64,000 bases of DNA, taken from positions 1 through 64,000 of the forward strand of contig JACWEP010000001.1 of the NCBI GenBank assembly GCA_014653375.1, written 5' to 3'. A model generated the notes under the pieces. The model was not told the DNA's origin. It did not search any database and worked only from the letters and a program-made list of their open reading frames with translations. This stretch comes from Pelagibacterales bacterium SAG-MED48 (lineage in GTDB: Bacteria; Pseudomonadota; Alphaproteobacteria; Pelagibacterales; Pelagibacteraceae). This document shows, piece after piece, positions 20,665-32,002 of this stretch. How positions within the stretch are numbered: position 1 is the stretch's first letter; every line of letters begins with the position of its first letter. The translations under genes were made by a program, and so were the position numbers.

Positions 20665-21636
20665 TTATGGAAGTATAACCACAGGACCAGTTAATAATCT
20701 TGCCTCTAAATCTTCATGGGCTTTTTTTACTTCAGTTAAATAATATTTTTTAAAGACTTCTACTTTTATTTTCCCTGATAAAATTGCGTCAAAAACTTTT
20801 GTAGCTGAGTCTTCTAATTCTTTTCTTGTTACTGTGTAGTGTGCTATTGAAGGTCTTGTAAAAAAAAGACCCTTAGCATTTATATGTTTTTTAATATCAA
20901 GTGTATGAACGTAGCCAGATGCATTTCCAAAAGCTACCATCATTCCTCTAATCTTTAAACATTCAATAGACCCTTCAAAAGTTTTTGCACCCACGCCATC
21001 ATAGACAACATCAATTCCATTTTTTCCAACTATTTTTTCAACTTCTTCAACAAAATTATTATCAGTATAATTAATTACATGGTGACACCCATTTTTTTTA
21101 GCAATAGCTTCCTTTTCTTTTGAACCAACAGTCCCAATTACAGTGCATCCAATTGCATTTGCCCACTGGCATAAAATTTGTCCAACACCACCAGCTGCAG
21201 CATGAAATAATACTTTATCACCTTTTTTTACTGCATAACTTCTATGAAGTAAGTATTCTGCTGTTATTCCTTTTAACACTATGCATGACGCAATTTCATT
21301 TGAAATTCCATCTGGAACAATTACTAATTTTTCTTGTGGCATTATTTGTTTTTCTGAATAAGCACCTATAGGCATTGATGCATGACTTACTCTGTCTCCA
21401 ACTTTAAACAAATCTACTTCAGAACCAATTTCCTCTATTATTCCACATGCTTCAAGCCCAATACCGCTTGGAAGTGGGATGGGGTATAATCCCGTTCTAT
21501 GATAAACATCTATGTAGTTAACAGCGATAGATAAATTTTTTATTAAGACCTCTTTTGGACCTGGTTTTCCAATTTCTATATCTGATAACTCTAAAACTTC
21601 AGGACCACCAAATTTTTGTATTTGTATTGTTTTCAT
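20665..21636 (-). CDS. NADPH:quinone oxidoreductase (zeta-crystallin-like MDR family)
   Basis: This is a medium-chain reductase of the quinone oxidoreductase branch. The GroES-like N-terminal domain has NYIDVYHRTGLYP (~40-52). The Rossmann motif AAAGGVGQILCQWA (~146-159) and a later YDGVGAKTF segment follow. No structural or catalytic zinc cysteine cluster is visible, as expected for Qor proteins. The length is 323 residues. It shares one base with the pirin stop, so the two are co-transcribed. Confidence 0.9.
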   Translation of the reverse strand: MKTIQIQKFGGPEVLELSDIEIGKPGPKEVLIKNLSIAVNYIDVYHRTGLYPIPLPSGIGLEACGIIEEIGSEVDLFKVGDRVSHASMPIGAYSEKQIMPQEKLVIVPDGISNEIASCIVLKGITAEYLLHRSYAVKKGDKVLFHAAAGGVGQILCQWANAIGCTVIGTVGSKEKEAIAKKNGCHHVINYTDNNFVEEVEKIVGKNGIDVVYDGVGAKTFEGSIECLKIRGMMVAFGNASGYVHTLDIKKHINAKGLFFTRPSIAHYTVTRKELEDSATKVFDAILSGKIKVEVFKKYYLTEVKKAHEDLEARLLTGPVVILP

Positions 21637-22472
21637 TATTTAACAAATGTATCATTATGATAATCTTGCACTGCTTGCAAGATTTCTGCTTTAGTATTCA
21701 TCACAAAAGGCCCCCCTCTAGCAATTTCTTCATTAATAGGTTTTCCTGAAATCACTAAGAACTTAGCATTTGATTTAGCTTTCACAGTTAAATCCTCTCC
21801 TCTAGTTAATAGTATTAAAGTACTATCTTTAACATTGTCATGCTTATTTTTGCCAATTTCAATTTCACCGGTCACTAAATAAATAAAAGTATTATGGGTT
21901 GACAGTAATTTGAAATTAAATTCTTTATCTTTATTTAATTCAACATCAAAATAAACTGGTTCGACGTTATGACCTTTAACAGGGCCCTCGGCATTTTCAA
22001 ATTTTCCCGCAATCACTTTGACAGTTTTATCATTATCTTTATGAACACTCATTTTGTCTGCATCAATATAAATATATTCAGGCTTACTCATCTTCAATTT
22101 AGCGGGCATATTTATCCATAATTGAAAACCATGAAGTTTGCCTTCTTTCATCGCTGGCATTTCAGAATGAATTATTCCACTACCTGTCTTCATCCATTGA
22201 ACATCTCCTGCAGTCATTCTACCTTCACCACCAGTGCTATCTTTATGTTCAAAATCTCCAGCCAACATATAAGTGACTGTTTCAATTCCTCGATGAGGGT
22301 GGGGCGGAAAACCCGCAATATAATCTTCACTATTTTCTGATCTAAACTCATCTAACATTAAAAATGGATCAAAGTAATTTGGCTCAACACCAATACTTCT
22401 TTTTAATTTTACACCAGCACCATCTGATGCTGGAATAGGGTCAATAATTTTACTTACTTCAATATGTTTCAT
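21636..22472 (-). CDS. Pirin family protein (bicupin)
   Basis: This protein has a two-domain cupin fold, with quercetinase or redox-regulatory roles in relatives. The N-terminal metal site is visible in FPPHPHRGIETVTYM (~55-69, His residues) and in SGIIHSEMP (~97-105, His and Glu). The length is 278 residues. It precedes a quinone oxidoreductase in the same operon, suggesting quinone or electrophile chemistry, but the substrate is unknown. Confidence 0.9.
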   Translation of the reverse strand: MKHIEVSKIIDPIPASDGAGVKLKRSIGVEPNYFDPFLMLDEFRSENSEDYIAGFPPHPHRGIETVTYMLAGDFEHKDSTGGEGRMTAGDVQWMKTGSGIIHSEMPAMKEGKLHGFQLWINMPAKLKMSKPEYIYIDADKMSVHKDNDKTVKVIAGKFENAEGPVKGHNVEPVYFDVELNKDKEFNFKLLSTHNTFIYLVTGEIEIGKNKHDNVKDSTLILLTRGEDLTVKAKSNAKFLVISGKPINEEIARGGPFVMNTKAEILQAVQDYHNDTFVK

Positions 22473-22508
22473 AATTTAGAAGTAGTTAATAAATTTCTAA
22501 TTTCAATG

Positions 22509-22748
22509 TTACTTTTTATTATGTGATCCATCACAAAAAGGCTGATTATCTGTTTGTTTACATGAACAAAAAAACTTTTTTTTAGTTTCTTCAGCTTTAT
22601 ATATGACTGGGTTAAACTCAGTTCCTTCATGAGAGTCATCACAAAAAGGCTGATTTTTCGATTGGCCACATGCACACCAATAATAAGATTTACCTTTTTC
22701 TACTTCAACTGCAATTGCACTATTTCCTGCTCTTTGTCCTTTAGTCAT
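22509..22748 (-). CDS. Twin CDGSH-type iron-sulfur protein
   Basis: This 79-residue protein carries two zinc-finger-CDGSH (mitoNEET-like) modules. Module 1 is CACGQSKNQPFCDDSH (~29-44), whose motif reads CDDSH. Module 2 is CSCKQTDNQPFCDGSH (~60-75). Each has the 3-Cys/1-His set (C-x-C...C-x-x-x-H) expected to bind a 2Fe-2S cluster. It lies in a minus-strand run with a HAD dehalogenase upstream and pirin and Qor downstream, suggesting a redox role. Start chosen at the Met before TKGQRAG. Confidence 0.9.
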   Translation of the reverse strand: MTKGQRAGNSAIAVEVEKGKSYYWCACGQSKNQPFCDDSHEGTEFNPVIYKAEETKKKFFCSCKQTDNQPFCDGSHNKK

Positions 22749-22769
22749 TTTACCCTTTCGATTAAAAAA

Positions 22770-23432
22770 TTAAATTATATCAATTAATTTTTTTAAATTT
22801 TCAATTTCATTTTGAGGTTTATAATCAAGATTATCAAAAATATTATTATTTCTGTTTACCCAAACAGAATTAAAACCAAAATTACCTCCACCAGATACAT
22901 CCCAAGTATTGGCACTTAAAAAAGTAACCTCATTTTTTTCAATATTATATTTGTTTACTGGCATATCGTAAACTTTAGAATCTGGTTTATAAATTCCGAC
23001 TTCTTCTATTGAAAAAAGATCATCAAATAAATTATCTAAATTATTGCTTTTAACTAATTGATTAAGAAGGGCAGGTGTACCATTTGAAAGGATAGCAAGC
23101 TTAAAATTTTTTTCTTTAAGTAATTTTAAAACTTCAGGTACTTCTTCAAAAGGTGATAAAATTTTATAAAGATCTAATAATTCATTTCTCATCGAAGAGT
23201 CTATTTTGTAAGCTTTCATAGACTTATCCAAACTATCTTCAGTCACTTGCCAAAAGTCTTTATGTCTTTTCATTAAACTTCTAAGCCAAGTATATTCTAG
23301 CTGAGTGGTTCTCCAATAATTTGCAAAACCTTCCCACTTATCACCAATTTTATCTTTACATTTTTCTGCAGCTGAGTTGACATCAAATAAAGTGCCATAT
23401 GCATCAAAAATTATTGCTTTAATATTTTTCAT
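22770..23432 (-). CDS. Haloacid dehalogenase, type II
   Basis: This is an L-2-haloacid dehalogenase-like HAD hydrolase of 220 residues. The nucleophile motif is FDAYGTLFDV (~9-18), the Ser/Asn motif LSNGTPALL lies near 115-123, and a late motif SANTWDVSGGGNFGF (~173-187) matches the dehalogenase variant. The substrate in a marine oligotroph could be a halogenated organic acid, but this is inference. It is divergent from rsmE across 16 bases. Confidence 0.88.
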   Translation of the reverse strand: MKNIKAIIFDAYGTLFDVNSAAEKCKDKIGDKWEGFANYWRTTQLEYTWLRSLMKRHKDFWQVTEDSLDKSMKAYKIDSSMRNELLDLYKILSPFEEVPEVLKLLKEKNFKLAILSNGTPALLNQLVKSNNLDNLFDDLFSIEEVGIYKPDSKVYDMPVNKYNIEKNEVTFLSANTWDVSGGGNFGFNSVWVNRNNNIFDNLDYKPQNEIENLKKLIDII

Positions 23433-23448
23433 AAACTAATTTATTAAT

Positions 23449-24150
23449 ATGAGTAACATTAGATTATTTTTTCAAAAAAGTTTATCAATTAATTTAAAGG
23501 ACAAGCTTGATAAATCCCAATCTCACTACATTTCTAAAGTTATGAGAATTAAAGAAAGTGAAGTCTTTTCTTTATTTAACAGTAATGGAGAATGGGAAGC
23601 AAAAATCTTAAATATTTCAAAAAGCTTAGTTGAATTCAGTATTACAAAACAACTAAGACAAAAAGAATATCCTAAAGAGCTATGGTTGGCTTTTTCACCC
23701 ATCAAATCAAATTATTTTAATTTTATGATTCAAAAAGCAACTGAGTTAGGAGTTACAAAGTTTTTGCCTATTATTTTTGATCGAACAGTTGTTAGAAAAA
23801 TAAATAAAGAGAGATTGGAAAAAGTTATTATAGAAGCTGGCGAACAATCTAATCGAATTAATATTCCATCTATCGAGGAGCCTAAATCATTAAAAAAATT
23901 TTTAGATGATAAAAAAATGGATTTAATTTTCACAGATCTTAATTCAAAAACAAATAAACTAGATTTAAAAAAACTTACTAATAACCCAAGTTGTGTTATT
24001 GTTGGTCCAGAAGGGGACTTTTCTGAGACTGAAAGAGAAGAGATTCTTTCATATAAAGGTGTTCAGGCTATTAAAATTAATGAAAATATTCTTAGATCAG
24101 AAACTGCAGTTATTTCAGCTCTATCAATCATAAATTACGCAATTAATTGA
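23449..24150 (+). CDS. rsmE: 16S rRNA (uracil1498-N3)-methyltransferase
   Basis: This SPOUT-fold methyltransferase modifies U1498 of 16S rRNA. An N-terminal PUA-like region is followed by QKATELGVTKFLPI (~90-103) and the SAM knot VGPEGDFSETE (~183-193) with a closing LRSETAVISAL (~213-223). The length is 233 residues. It lies 60 bases upstream of ctaC and probably has its own transcription. Confidence 0.94.
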   Translation: MSNIRLFFQKSLSINLKDKLDKSQSHYISKVMRIKESEVFSLFNSNGEWEAKILNISKSLVEFSITKQLRQKEYPKELWLAFSPIKSNYFNFMIQKATELGVTKFLPIIFDRTVVRKINKERLEKVIIEAGEQSNRINIPSIEEPKSLKKFLDDKKMDLIFTDLNSKTNKLDLKKLTNNPSCVIVGPEGDFSETEREEILSYKGVQAIKINENILRSETAVISALSIINYAIN

Positions 24151-24210
24151 TATTTTGTCGCGAAAACTAAAGTGTAATTTTTTAAAAGACGATCTATATA
24201 GTGTTAAAAA

Positions 24211-26662
<2,452 letters not shown>

Positions 26663-26694
26663 TAAATAATTTAGATTTTTTAAACCAAGAATTA

Positions 26695-27606
26695 ATGATT
26701 AAGTCTAAATTAAAAAATAGAAATTTAAGCCAGGAAGATGTTTTTAATTTTTCTGAGCTTTTTAAGCTAATGAAGCCAAGAGTAATGTCATTAGTTATTT
26801 TCACGTGTGCTGTAGGTTTATTGATGGCACCAAATATAATTCCAACTAAGGATGCAATTATAGGAATTATATTAGTATCAATAGGTGCGGGAGCGGCAGG
26901 AGCACTGAATATGTGGTACGAGTCTGATTTAGATGCATTAATGACAAGAACTTGTCTAAGACCAATACCAACTGGTAAAGTTAATAAAAATCAAGCCTTG
27001 GTATTTGGTATAGCTCTTTCAATATTTTCTGTAATTGCACTTGATTTTTTTGCTAACAGGATATCTGCAGGCTTATTATTATTTACCATCTTGTTTTATG
27101 TGTTGGTTTATACAGTTTGGTTAAAGAGGTTAACTCCACAAAATATAGTAATTGGTGGAGCTGCAGGTGCTTTACCGCCTGTTATTGGCTGGACTATAGC
27201 CACAAATTCTCTTTCATTAGAACCTTTAACATTTTTTTTAATAATTTTCTTTTGGACGCCATCTCATTTTTGGGCATTAAGCCTATATAAATCTGACGAT
27301 TATAAAAAAGCTAAAATTCCAATGCTTCCATTAACTAATGGTATTGAGAGCACAAAGCTTAACATATTTATATATTCTTTAATTATGCTTCCAGTAATAA
27401 TTATGCCCTATGCAATTGGTTTTGTTGGTTTGGTATTTTTAATTCCATCATTAATTTTAACTTTTTACTATAATTTTTTATGTTTTGAGCTTTACAACTA
27501 TAAGAAAAACAAATTTAATGCAAAAAAAGCAAAGTCAATATTTGGATATTCAATTTTATATTTGTTTCTGATATTTGTTCTTTTTTTAATTGATAAAATT
27601 TTATGA
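26695..27606 (+). CDS. ctaB: Protohaem IX farnesyltransferase (haem O synthase)
   Basis: It makes haem O from protohaem for the oxidase. This UbiA-superfamily membrane enzyme has LMKPRVMSL (~26-34) and the Asp-rich motif NMWYESDLDALMTRTCLRPI (~87-106). Multiple helices follow, with a second motif FWTPSHFWALSLYKSDDY (~191-208). The length is 303 residues. Its stop overlaps the next small ORF by ATGA. Confidence 0.97.
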   Translation: MIKSKLKNRNLSQEDVFNFSELFKLMKPRVMSLVIFTCAVGLLMAPNIIPTKDAIIGIILVSIGAGAAGALNMWYESDLDALMTRTCLRPIPTGKVNKNQALVFGIALSIFSVIALDFFANRISAGLLLFTILFYVLVYTVWLKRLTPQNIVIGGAAGALPPVIGWTIATNSLSLEPLTFFLIIFFWTPSHFWALSLYKSDDYKKAKIPMLPLTNGIESTKLNIFIYSLIMLPVIIMPYAIGFVGLVFLIPSLILTFYYNFLCFELYNYKKNKFNAKKAKSIFGYSILYLFLIFVLFLIDKIL

Positions 27607-27728
27607 TAACACCTGATAAAAAAACTAAAAAAAAAAATGTCTTAACTGCATTAACCATTATAGCATTTATGATATTTTTATTTGTGTTCACTTTATATAA
27701 TGTTGGAGTTTTTGATAGACAGCTATGA
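27603..27728 (+). CDS. CoxF-like small single-helix protein, 41 residues
   Basis: The ORF starts MITPDKKTKKKN, has one membrane helix (~13-32) and ends NVGVFDRQL. It overlaps the ctaB stop by ATGA (27603-27606) and the ctaG start by ATGA (27725-27728), so it is translationally coupled on both sides. That strongly supports it as a real gene. Position and layout (short basic N terminus then one helix) match the CoxF-type proteins found between ctaB and ctaG in alphaproteobacteria, whose function in oxidase assembly is unclear. Confidence 0.8.
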   Translation: MITPDKKTKKKNVLTALTIIAFMIFLFVFTLYNVGVFDRQL

Positions 27729-28258
27729 TAAAGAAAAAAACTTTAACACCTGTTTTACTTGGAGGAGTTTTTTTTCTAATGCTAGGACTATCATTTGCTG
27801 CAGTTCCACTTTATGACATGTTTTGTCGTATAACAGGATTTGGTGGAACCACACAGTTATCTAAGGAAGCTCCTAATATAGTATTAGATAAAATTGTAAG
27901 TGTTCGATTTGATACTAATGTGAATAATCTTACCTGGGACTTTAAGGCTAAGTCAAATGTTATAGATGTTAAGGTTGGCCAAGTTAATAGGATAGAATTT
28001 GAAGTAGAAAATTATGGAGATGAGACCACTTATGGTGTTGCTAGCTTTAATGTTTCGCCTTCAACCTTTGGAAAATATTATAGTAAATTAGGTTGTTTTT
28101 GCTTTGAAAAACAGGAGTTAAAAGCTGGTGAGAAAGCAACTTATGTTATGACTTTTTATTTGGATCCTGAACTGGTGAATGATCCAAGCACAAAAAATCT
28201 TCATGATGTAACTATGTCGTACACTTTTTTCTCGACAGATTACTATAAACAATCATAA
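27725..28258 (+). CDS. ctaG: Cytochrome c oxidase assembly protein CtaG/Cox11
   Basis: This copper chaperone delivers CuB to subunit I on the periplasmic side. One N-terminal membrane helix (~9-27) is followed by VPLYDMFCRITGFGG (~27-41) and the copper-binding KLGCFCFEKQ (~118-127). The length is 177 residues. It overlaps the small CoxF-like ORF upstream, and ctaE follows after nine bases. Confidence 0.97.
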   Translation: MIKKKTLTPVLLGGVFFLMLGLSFAAVPLYDMFCRITGFGGTTQLSKEAPNIVLDKIVSVRFDTNVNNLTWDFKAKSNVIDVKVGQVNRIEFEVENYGDETTYGVASFNVSPSTFGKYYSKLGCFCFEKQELKAGEKATYVMTFYLDPELVNDPSTKNLHDVTMSYTFFSTDYYKQS

Positions 28259-28267
28259 TCACGAAAA

Positions 28268-29056
28268 ATGTCAGCTGAAAAAAAACATGATTACCATTTA
28301 GTAGACCCAAGTCCTTGGCCAATCTACGTATCATTCTCTTGCTTAGTATTAGCAATAGGATCAATTTATTACATGCATAATGATGTTTCTTGGGGAATGT
28401 ATCTTGGCTTAGCTTTAGTGATTTATGGAGCATACATGTGGTTTAGAGATGTTGTAATAGAAGCTGAGCATCAAGGACACCATACTCCCGTAGTTCAAAT
28501 TCATCATAGATATGGAATGACATTGTTTATTGCATCTGAAGTTATGTTTTTTGTTGCATGGTTTTGGGCTTATTTTGATGTAAGTTTATTTCCTAATGAG
28601 TTTGTTGGAAATGTTTGGCCTCCAAAAGATATAGAAACTTTTGACCCATGGGATATTCCTTTAATTAATACATTGGTTTTATTACTTTCAGGCACGACTG
28701 TAACCTGGTCTCATCACGCATTATTAGAAGATGACAGAAAAAGCTTTATTCAAGGATTAACACTGACAGTTATCCTGGGTTTTTGCTTTACTTTGCTTCA
28801 AGCTTACGAATACCATCATGCAACATTTGATTATTCTGGTCATATTTATGGTGCAGTTTTTTATATGGCAACAGGTTTTCATGGTTTCCATGTAATTGTT
28901 GGAACTATATTTTTAGCAGTATGTTTGTGGAGAGGAAAGCTCGGTCATTTTAATAAAGATCACCATTTTGGATTTGAAGCAGCTGCATGGTATTGGCATT
29001 TTGTTGATGTCGTTTGGTTATTTTTATTTGCTGCAATATATATTTGGGGAAGTTAA
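28268..29056 (+). CDS. ctaE: Cytochrome c oxidase subunit III
   Basis: This is a structural membrane subunit that stabilises proton pumping. Seven hydrophobic helices are visible, with the conserved FIASEVMFFVAWFWAYF region (~91-107), the LSGTTVTWSHHAL segment (~139) and the C-terminal WYWHFVDVVWLFLF (~240-253). Its length of 262 residues is typical. Confidence 0.98.
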   Translation: MSAEKKHDYHLVDPSPWPIYVSFSCLVLAIGSIYYMHNDVSWGMYLGLALVIYGAYMWFRDVVIEAEHQGHHTPVVQIHHRYGMTLFIASEVMFFVAWFWAYFDVSLFPNEFVGNVWPPKDIETFDPWDIPLINTLVLLLSGTTVTWSHHALLEDDRKSFIQGLTLTVILGFCFTLLQAYEYHHATFDYSGHIYGAVFYMATGFHGFHVIVGTIFLAVCLWRGKLGHFNKDHHFGFEAAAWYWHFVDVVWLFLFAAIYIWGS

Positions 29057-29066
29057 TATTTAATCC

Positions 29067-29720
29067 TTGAAGAATAAGTTTTTATTTTCAGTTTTTGTTT
29101 ATTTTATTATTCTAGTGCTTTTATCATTAGGATCATGGCAGCTATATAGATTAAATTGGAAGCTAGACTTAATATCAGAAATTGAAAATTCTTTAAAAAT
29201 TAATCCAGTTGAGTTATCAAAATCTAATAATCAAAATTATTTGAGAATAAAAACTTCTGGGACAGTTGATTTTGATAAACAAATTTATTTATATAATTTA
29301 AATAATAGTGGAAAACCTGGATTTGAAGTAATCAATCCTATTTTAATAGGCAATGAAAATTATTTGATTAACAGAGGATGGATACCTTTTGATAAAAAAG
29401 ATAAAGCAGAAATTAATTTAATTAATACAAATCGTATAATTGGAACACTGAAAAAACAATCTAAAGCAAATTCATTTAAACCTAAAAATGACATAGAAAA
29501 AAACTATTGGTTTACATTAGATAGAGATGATATTTTTTCCTATACTGGAAAAAAGTTTTCTAAATATATCATATATATAAATGGAGATTATAAGACACCA
29601 GAACCCAAAGTGATTACTGCTAATATTTCAAACAACCATAAAAAATATGCAATTACTTGGTTTTCAATGGCGATTTCAATTCTTTTAATATATTTATATT
29701 TTAGGAAAAAAAATTATTAG
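29067..29720 (+). CDS. SURF1 family cytochrome oxidase assembly protein (TTG start)
   Basis: This factor assists haem a insertion or subunit I assembly. It has the SURF1 layout: an N-terminal membrane helix ending LGSWQLYRLNWK (~22-33), a central domain with GKPGFEVINP and NRGWIPFDKK (~103), and a C-terminal helix. The only plausible start is TTG at 29067, since no early internal Met exists and the helix would be lost otherwise. The length is 217 residues. It directly abuts thrC. Confidence 0.88.
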   Translation: MKNKFLFSVFVYFIILVLLSLGSWQLYRLNWKLDLISEIENSLKINPVELSKSNNQNYLRIKTSGTVDFDKQIYLYNLNNSGKPGFEVINPILIGNENYLINRGWIPFDKKDKAEINLINTNRIIGTLKKQSKANSFKPKNDIEKNYWFTLDRDDIFSYTGKKFSKYIIYINGDYKTPEPKVITANISNNHKKYAITWFSMAISILLIYLYFRKKNY

Positions 29721-31100
29721 ATGAAATATATAAGCACAAGAAATAGTAAAGAAACATTTGAATTTAAAGAAGTTTTTATAAAAGGGTTGGCAGATGATGG
29801 TGGTTTATTTATACCTCAGTCACTCAATAAGTATAGCGATACAGATATTAATAGTTTTAGAGAACTTGAATATAATGAGTTAGCAAAAAAAATTATCTCT
29901 ACTTTTATTGGTGATTTTATGAATGAGAATGATTTAAGTAAAATCATTGATAAATCTTATTCAGTTTTTAGAAAAAAAAATGTTGTTAACTTAATAGAGG
30001 TCGGAGACAGGTCTGTACTTGAGTTATTTCACGGCCCTACTTTAGCTTTCAAGGACGTTGCAATGCAACTCTTAGGCAATTTTTATGAATATTATCTCAA
30101 CAATGAAAATCAAAAAATTAATATTGTTGTAGCAACTTCAGGAGATACTGGAGCAGCAGCAATAGATGCCATTAAAGGAAAAAAAAATATTAACATATTC
30201 GTTCTTCATCCGCATAATCGTGTTTCATCAGTTCAAAGAAAATTGATGACAACTGGAAAAGAGCAAAATGTATTTAATATTGCAATTAATGGAAACTTTG
30301 ATGATTGCCAGAATCTAGTTAAATCAATGTTTGCTGATAAGAGTTTTTCAAATGAAATTAAAATGTCTGGAGTTAATTCAATCAATTGGGCAAGAATTAT
30401 TGCACAAAGTGTATATTATTTTTATAGTTATTTTTTAGCAAAAAAAAAAGATGAGCCTGTAAATTTTTCAGTTCCTACTGGAAATTTTGGAGACGTGTAT
30501 GCTGGATATTTAGCAAAAAAAATGGGTCTTCCTATTAATAAATTGATTGTTGCGACTAATCAAAATGATATTTTGCATAGAGCTATTTCAAAAGGTAGTT
30601 ACGAGGTAGAAAAAGTTGCAGAAACTATTTCTCCAAGCATGGACATACAAATTGCAAGTAATTTTGAACGACTTATATACGATTTAAACAATGGTGATGA
30701 TATGCAAACAATTAATGTAATGAATGATATTAAAGAAAAAGGCAAGTATATAATTGATCAACAAAGATTAGATAGAATTAACAGTGATTTTTTATCTTCA
30801 AAAATGAACGAAGATGAAGTTTTAAAAACTATTAAAGAAGTTTATGAAAAATTTGATTTAGTTTTAGATCCACACAGTGCGATAGGTTACGGAGCTTTTG
30901 ATAAAGTTAATATAAGTGGAAACAATATAGTTTTGGCTACAGCGCATCCTTGCAAGTTTCCTGATGCAATAAAAAATGCTATAAACTTAAAAGCTGAACT
31001 ACCTAAAGAACTAATGTATATTTTGAGCGAAAAAGAAAATTATGATATTATCGATAATAATGTTGATAAAGTAAAACAACACATAAAAGAAAGAATTTAA
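29721..31100 (+). CDS. thrC: Threonine synthase
   Basis: This PLP enzyme converts O-phosphohomoserine to threonine. The N terminus MKYISTRNS is typical, the PLP lysine lies in HGPTLAFKDVAMQ (~101-113), and VATSGDTGAAAIDA (~138-151) is the phosphate-binding segment. The length is 459 residues. Homoserine kinase (thrB) lies only 2 kb away on the other strand, so both final threonine steps are in this window. It shares one base with the peroxiredoxin start. Confidence 0.97.
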   Translation: MKYISTRNSKETFEFKEVFIKGLADDGGLFIPQSLNKYSDTDINSFRELEYNELAKKIISTFIGDFMNENDLSKIIDKSYSVFRKKNVVNLIEVGDRSVLELFHGPTLAFKDVAMQLLGNFYEYYLNNENQKINIVVATSGDTGAAAIDAIKGKKNINIFVLHPHNRVSSVQRKLMTTGKEQNVFNIAINGNFDDCQNLVKSMFADKSFSNEIKMSGVNSINWARIIAQSVYYFYSYFLAKKKDEPVNFSVPTGNFGDVYAGYLAKKMGLPINKLIVATNQNDILHRAISKGSYEVEKVAETISPSMDIQIASNFERLIYDLNNGDDMQTINVMNDIKEKGKYIIDQQRLDRINSDFLSSKMNEDEVLKTIKEVYEKFDLVLDPHSAIGYGAFDKVNISGNNIVLATAHPCKFPDAIKNAINLKAELPKELMYILSEKENYDIIDNNVDKVKQHIKERI

Positions 31101-31585
31101 TGAATATAAAAGAAAATGATAATTTACCAAATTCAGAAGTTTTTGTTCTTGAAGACGGAGAACCAGTTAAAAAAACTATTGAAGATTTATTTAAAAATAA
31201 AAAAATAGTAATATTTGGTCTTCCAGGGGCTTATACGTCGGTATGCTCTGCTAAGCATTTACCTGGTTATGTAAATATGAATGCAAAATATAAAAAGAAA
31301 GGAATTGATCAAATTATATGCATTTCGGTAAATGACCCATTTGTAATGAATGCCTGGGGAAAAGAGAATAGTGTAGGGGATAAAATTTTAATGATAGGTG
31401 ATCCATTTTTAAATTTTACTAAGGCAATAGGTGCCGATGTAGATAAAAGTGGCAGAGGTCTTGGTGTAAGATCAAATCGATATACAATGCTAGTAGATAA
31501 TATGAAAGTTGTTAGACTGCAGGAAGAAAAAGATACAGGGTCTTGTGAAATTTCAGCTGCTGAAAATTTTTTAGAATTAGTTTAG
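31100..31585 (+). CDS. Peroxiredoxin, Prx5/AhpC-TSA type
   Basis: It reduces hydroperoxides. The peroxidatic Cys lies in PGAYTSVCSAKHLPGY (~43-58), which is the Prx5 sequence type (P-G-A-x-T-x-x-C). The Arg partner lies in VRSNRYTMLVD (~122-132). A second Cys in the GSCEISAAE segment near the C terminus could be resolving. The length is 161 residues. Its 3' end overlaps convergent rnhA by nine bases. Confidence 0.94.
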   Translation: MNIKENDNLPNSEVFVLEDGEPVKKTIEDLFKNKKIVIFGLPGAYTSVCSAKHLPGYVNMNAKYKKKGIDQIICISVNDPFVMNAWGKENSVGDKILMIGDPFLNFTKAIGADVDKSGRGLGVRSNRYTMLVDNMKVVRLQEEKDTGSCEISAAENFLELV

Positions 31586-32002
31586 ATTTGCAGCCTTTTT
31601 AGCTAACAAATCAACTTTTTCATTCATTATATTGCCAGCATGAGCTTTAATCCAATTCCATTTAACATCTAAAGATTTATTTAAATCATAAAGCTCAATC
31701 CACAAATCTTTATTTTTTACATCTTCTTTTTTTGAGGTTTTCCAATTATTTACAACCCATTTATTAATCCACTCAGTTATTCCAAGTTTTACATATTGAG
31801 AGTCTGTATAAATTTCAATTTGTTCATTTGATTTCATTTCTTTTAAGGCGTTAATCGGAGCTAATAGTTCCATTCTATTATTTGTGGTATCTTTTTCACT
31901 ACCACTAATCTCTATATTTTCCCCATTTTTGCTTATAATTGCTGCCCAACCTCCATCCCCAGGGTTTTTTAAACACGAACCATCCGTATAAATCTTAATC
32001 AT
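31577..32002 (-). CDS. rnhA: Ribonuclease HI
   Basis: It degrades RNA in RNA-DNA hybrids. The four catalytic acids are visible in IYTDGSC (~4-10), NRMELLAPI (~42), YTDSQYV (~65) and a final Asp in NEKVDLLAKKA (~127). The length is 141 residues. It shares one base with the thrB stop. The ispH-thrB-rnhA order is also found in other alphaproteobacteria. Confidence 0.97.
   Translation of the reverse strand: MIKIYTDGSCLKNPGDGGWAAIISKNGENIEISGSEKDTTNNRMELLAPINALKEMKSNEQIEIYTDSQYVKLGITEWINKWVVNNWKTSKKEDVKNKDLWIELYDLNKSLDVKWNWIKAHAGNIMNEKVDLLAKKAANLN

Noticed and set aside
22469-22675. 68-codon ORF overlapping the twin CDGSH gene
   Set aside because: It is another frame of the same strand through the CDGSH coding region; the CDGSH frame has two intact metal-binding modules.
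24151-24210. RegA/other redox regulator site before ctaC (TGTCGCGA)
   Set aside because: It is only a short half-site-like match in a 60-base gap, too weak to call.
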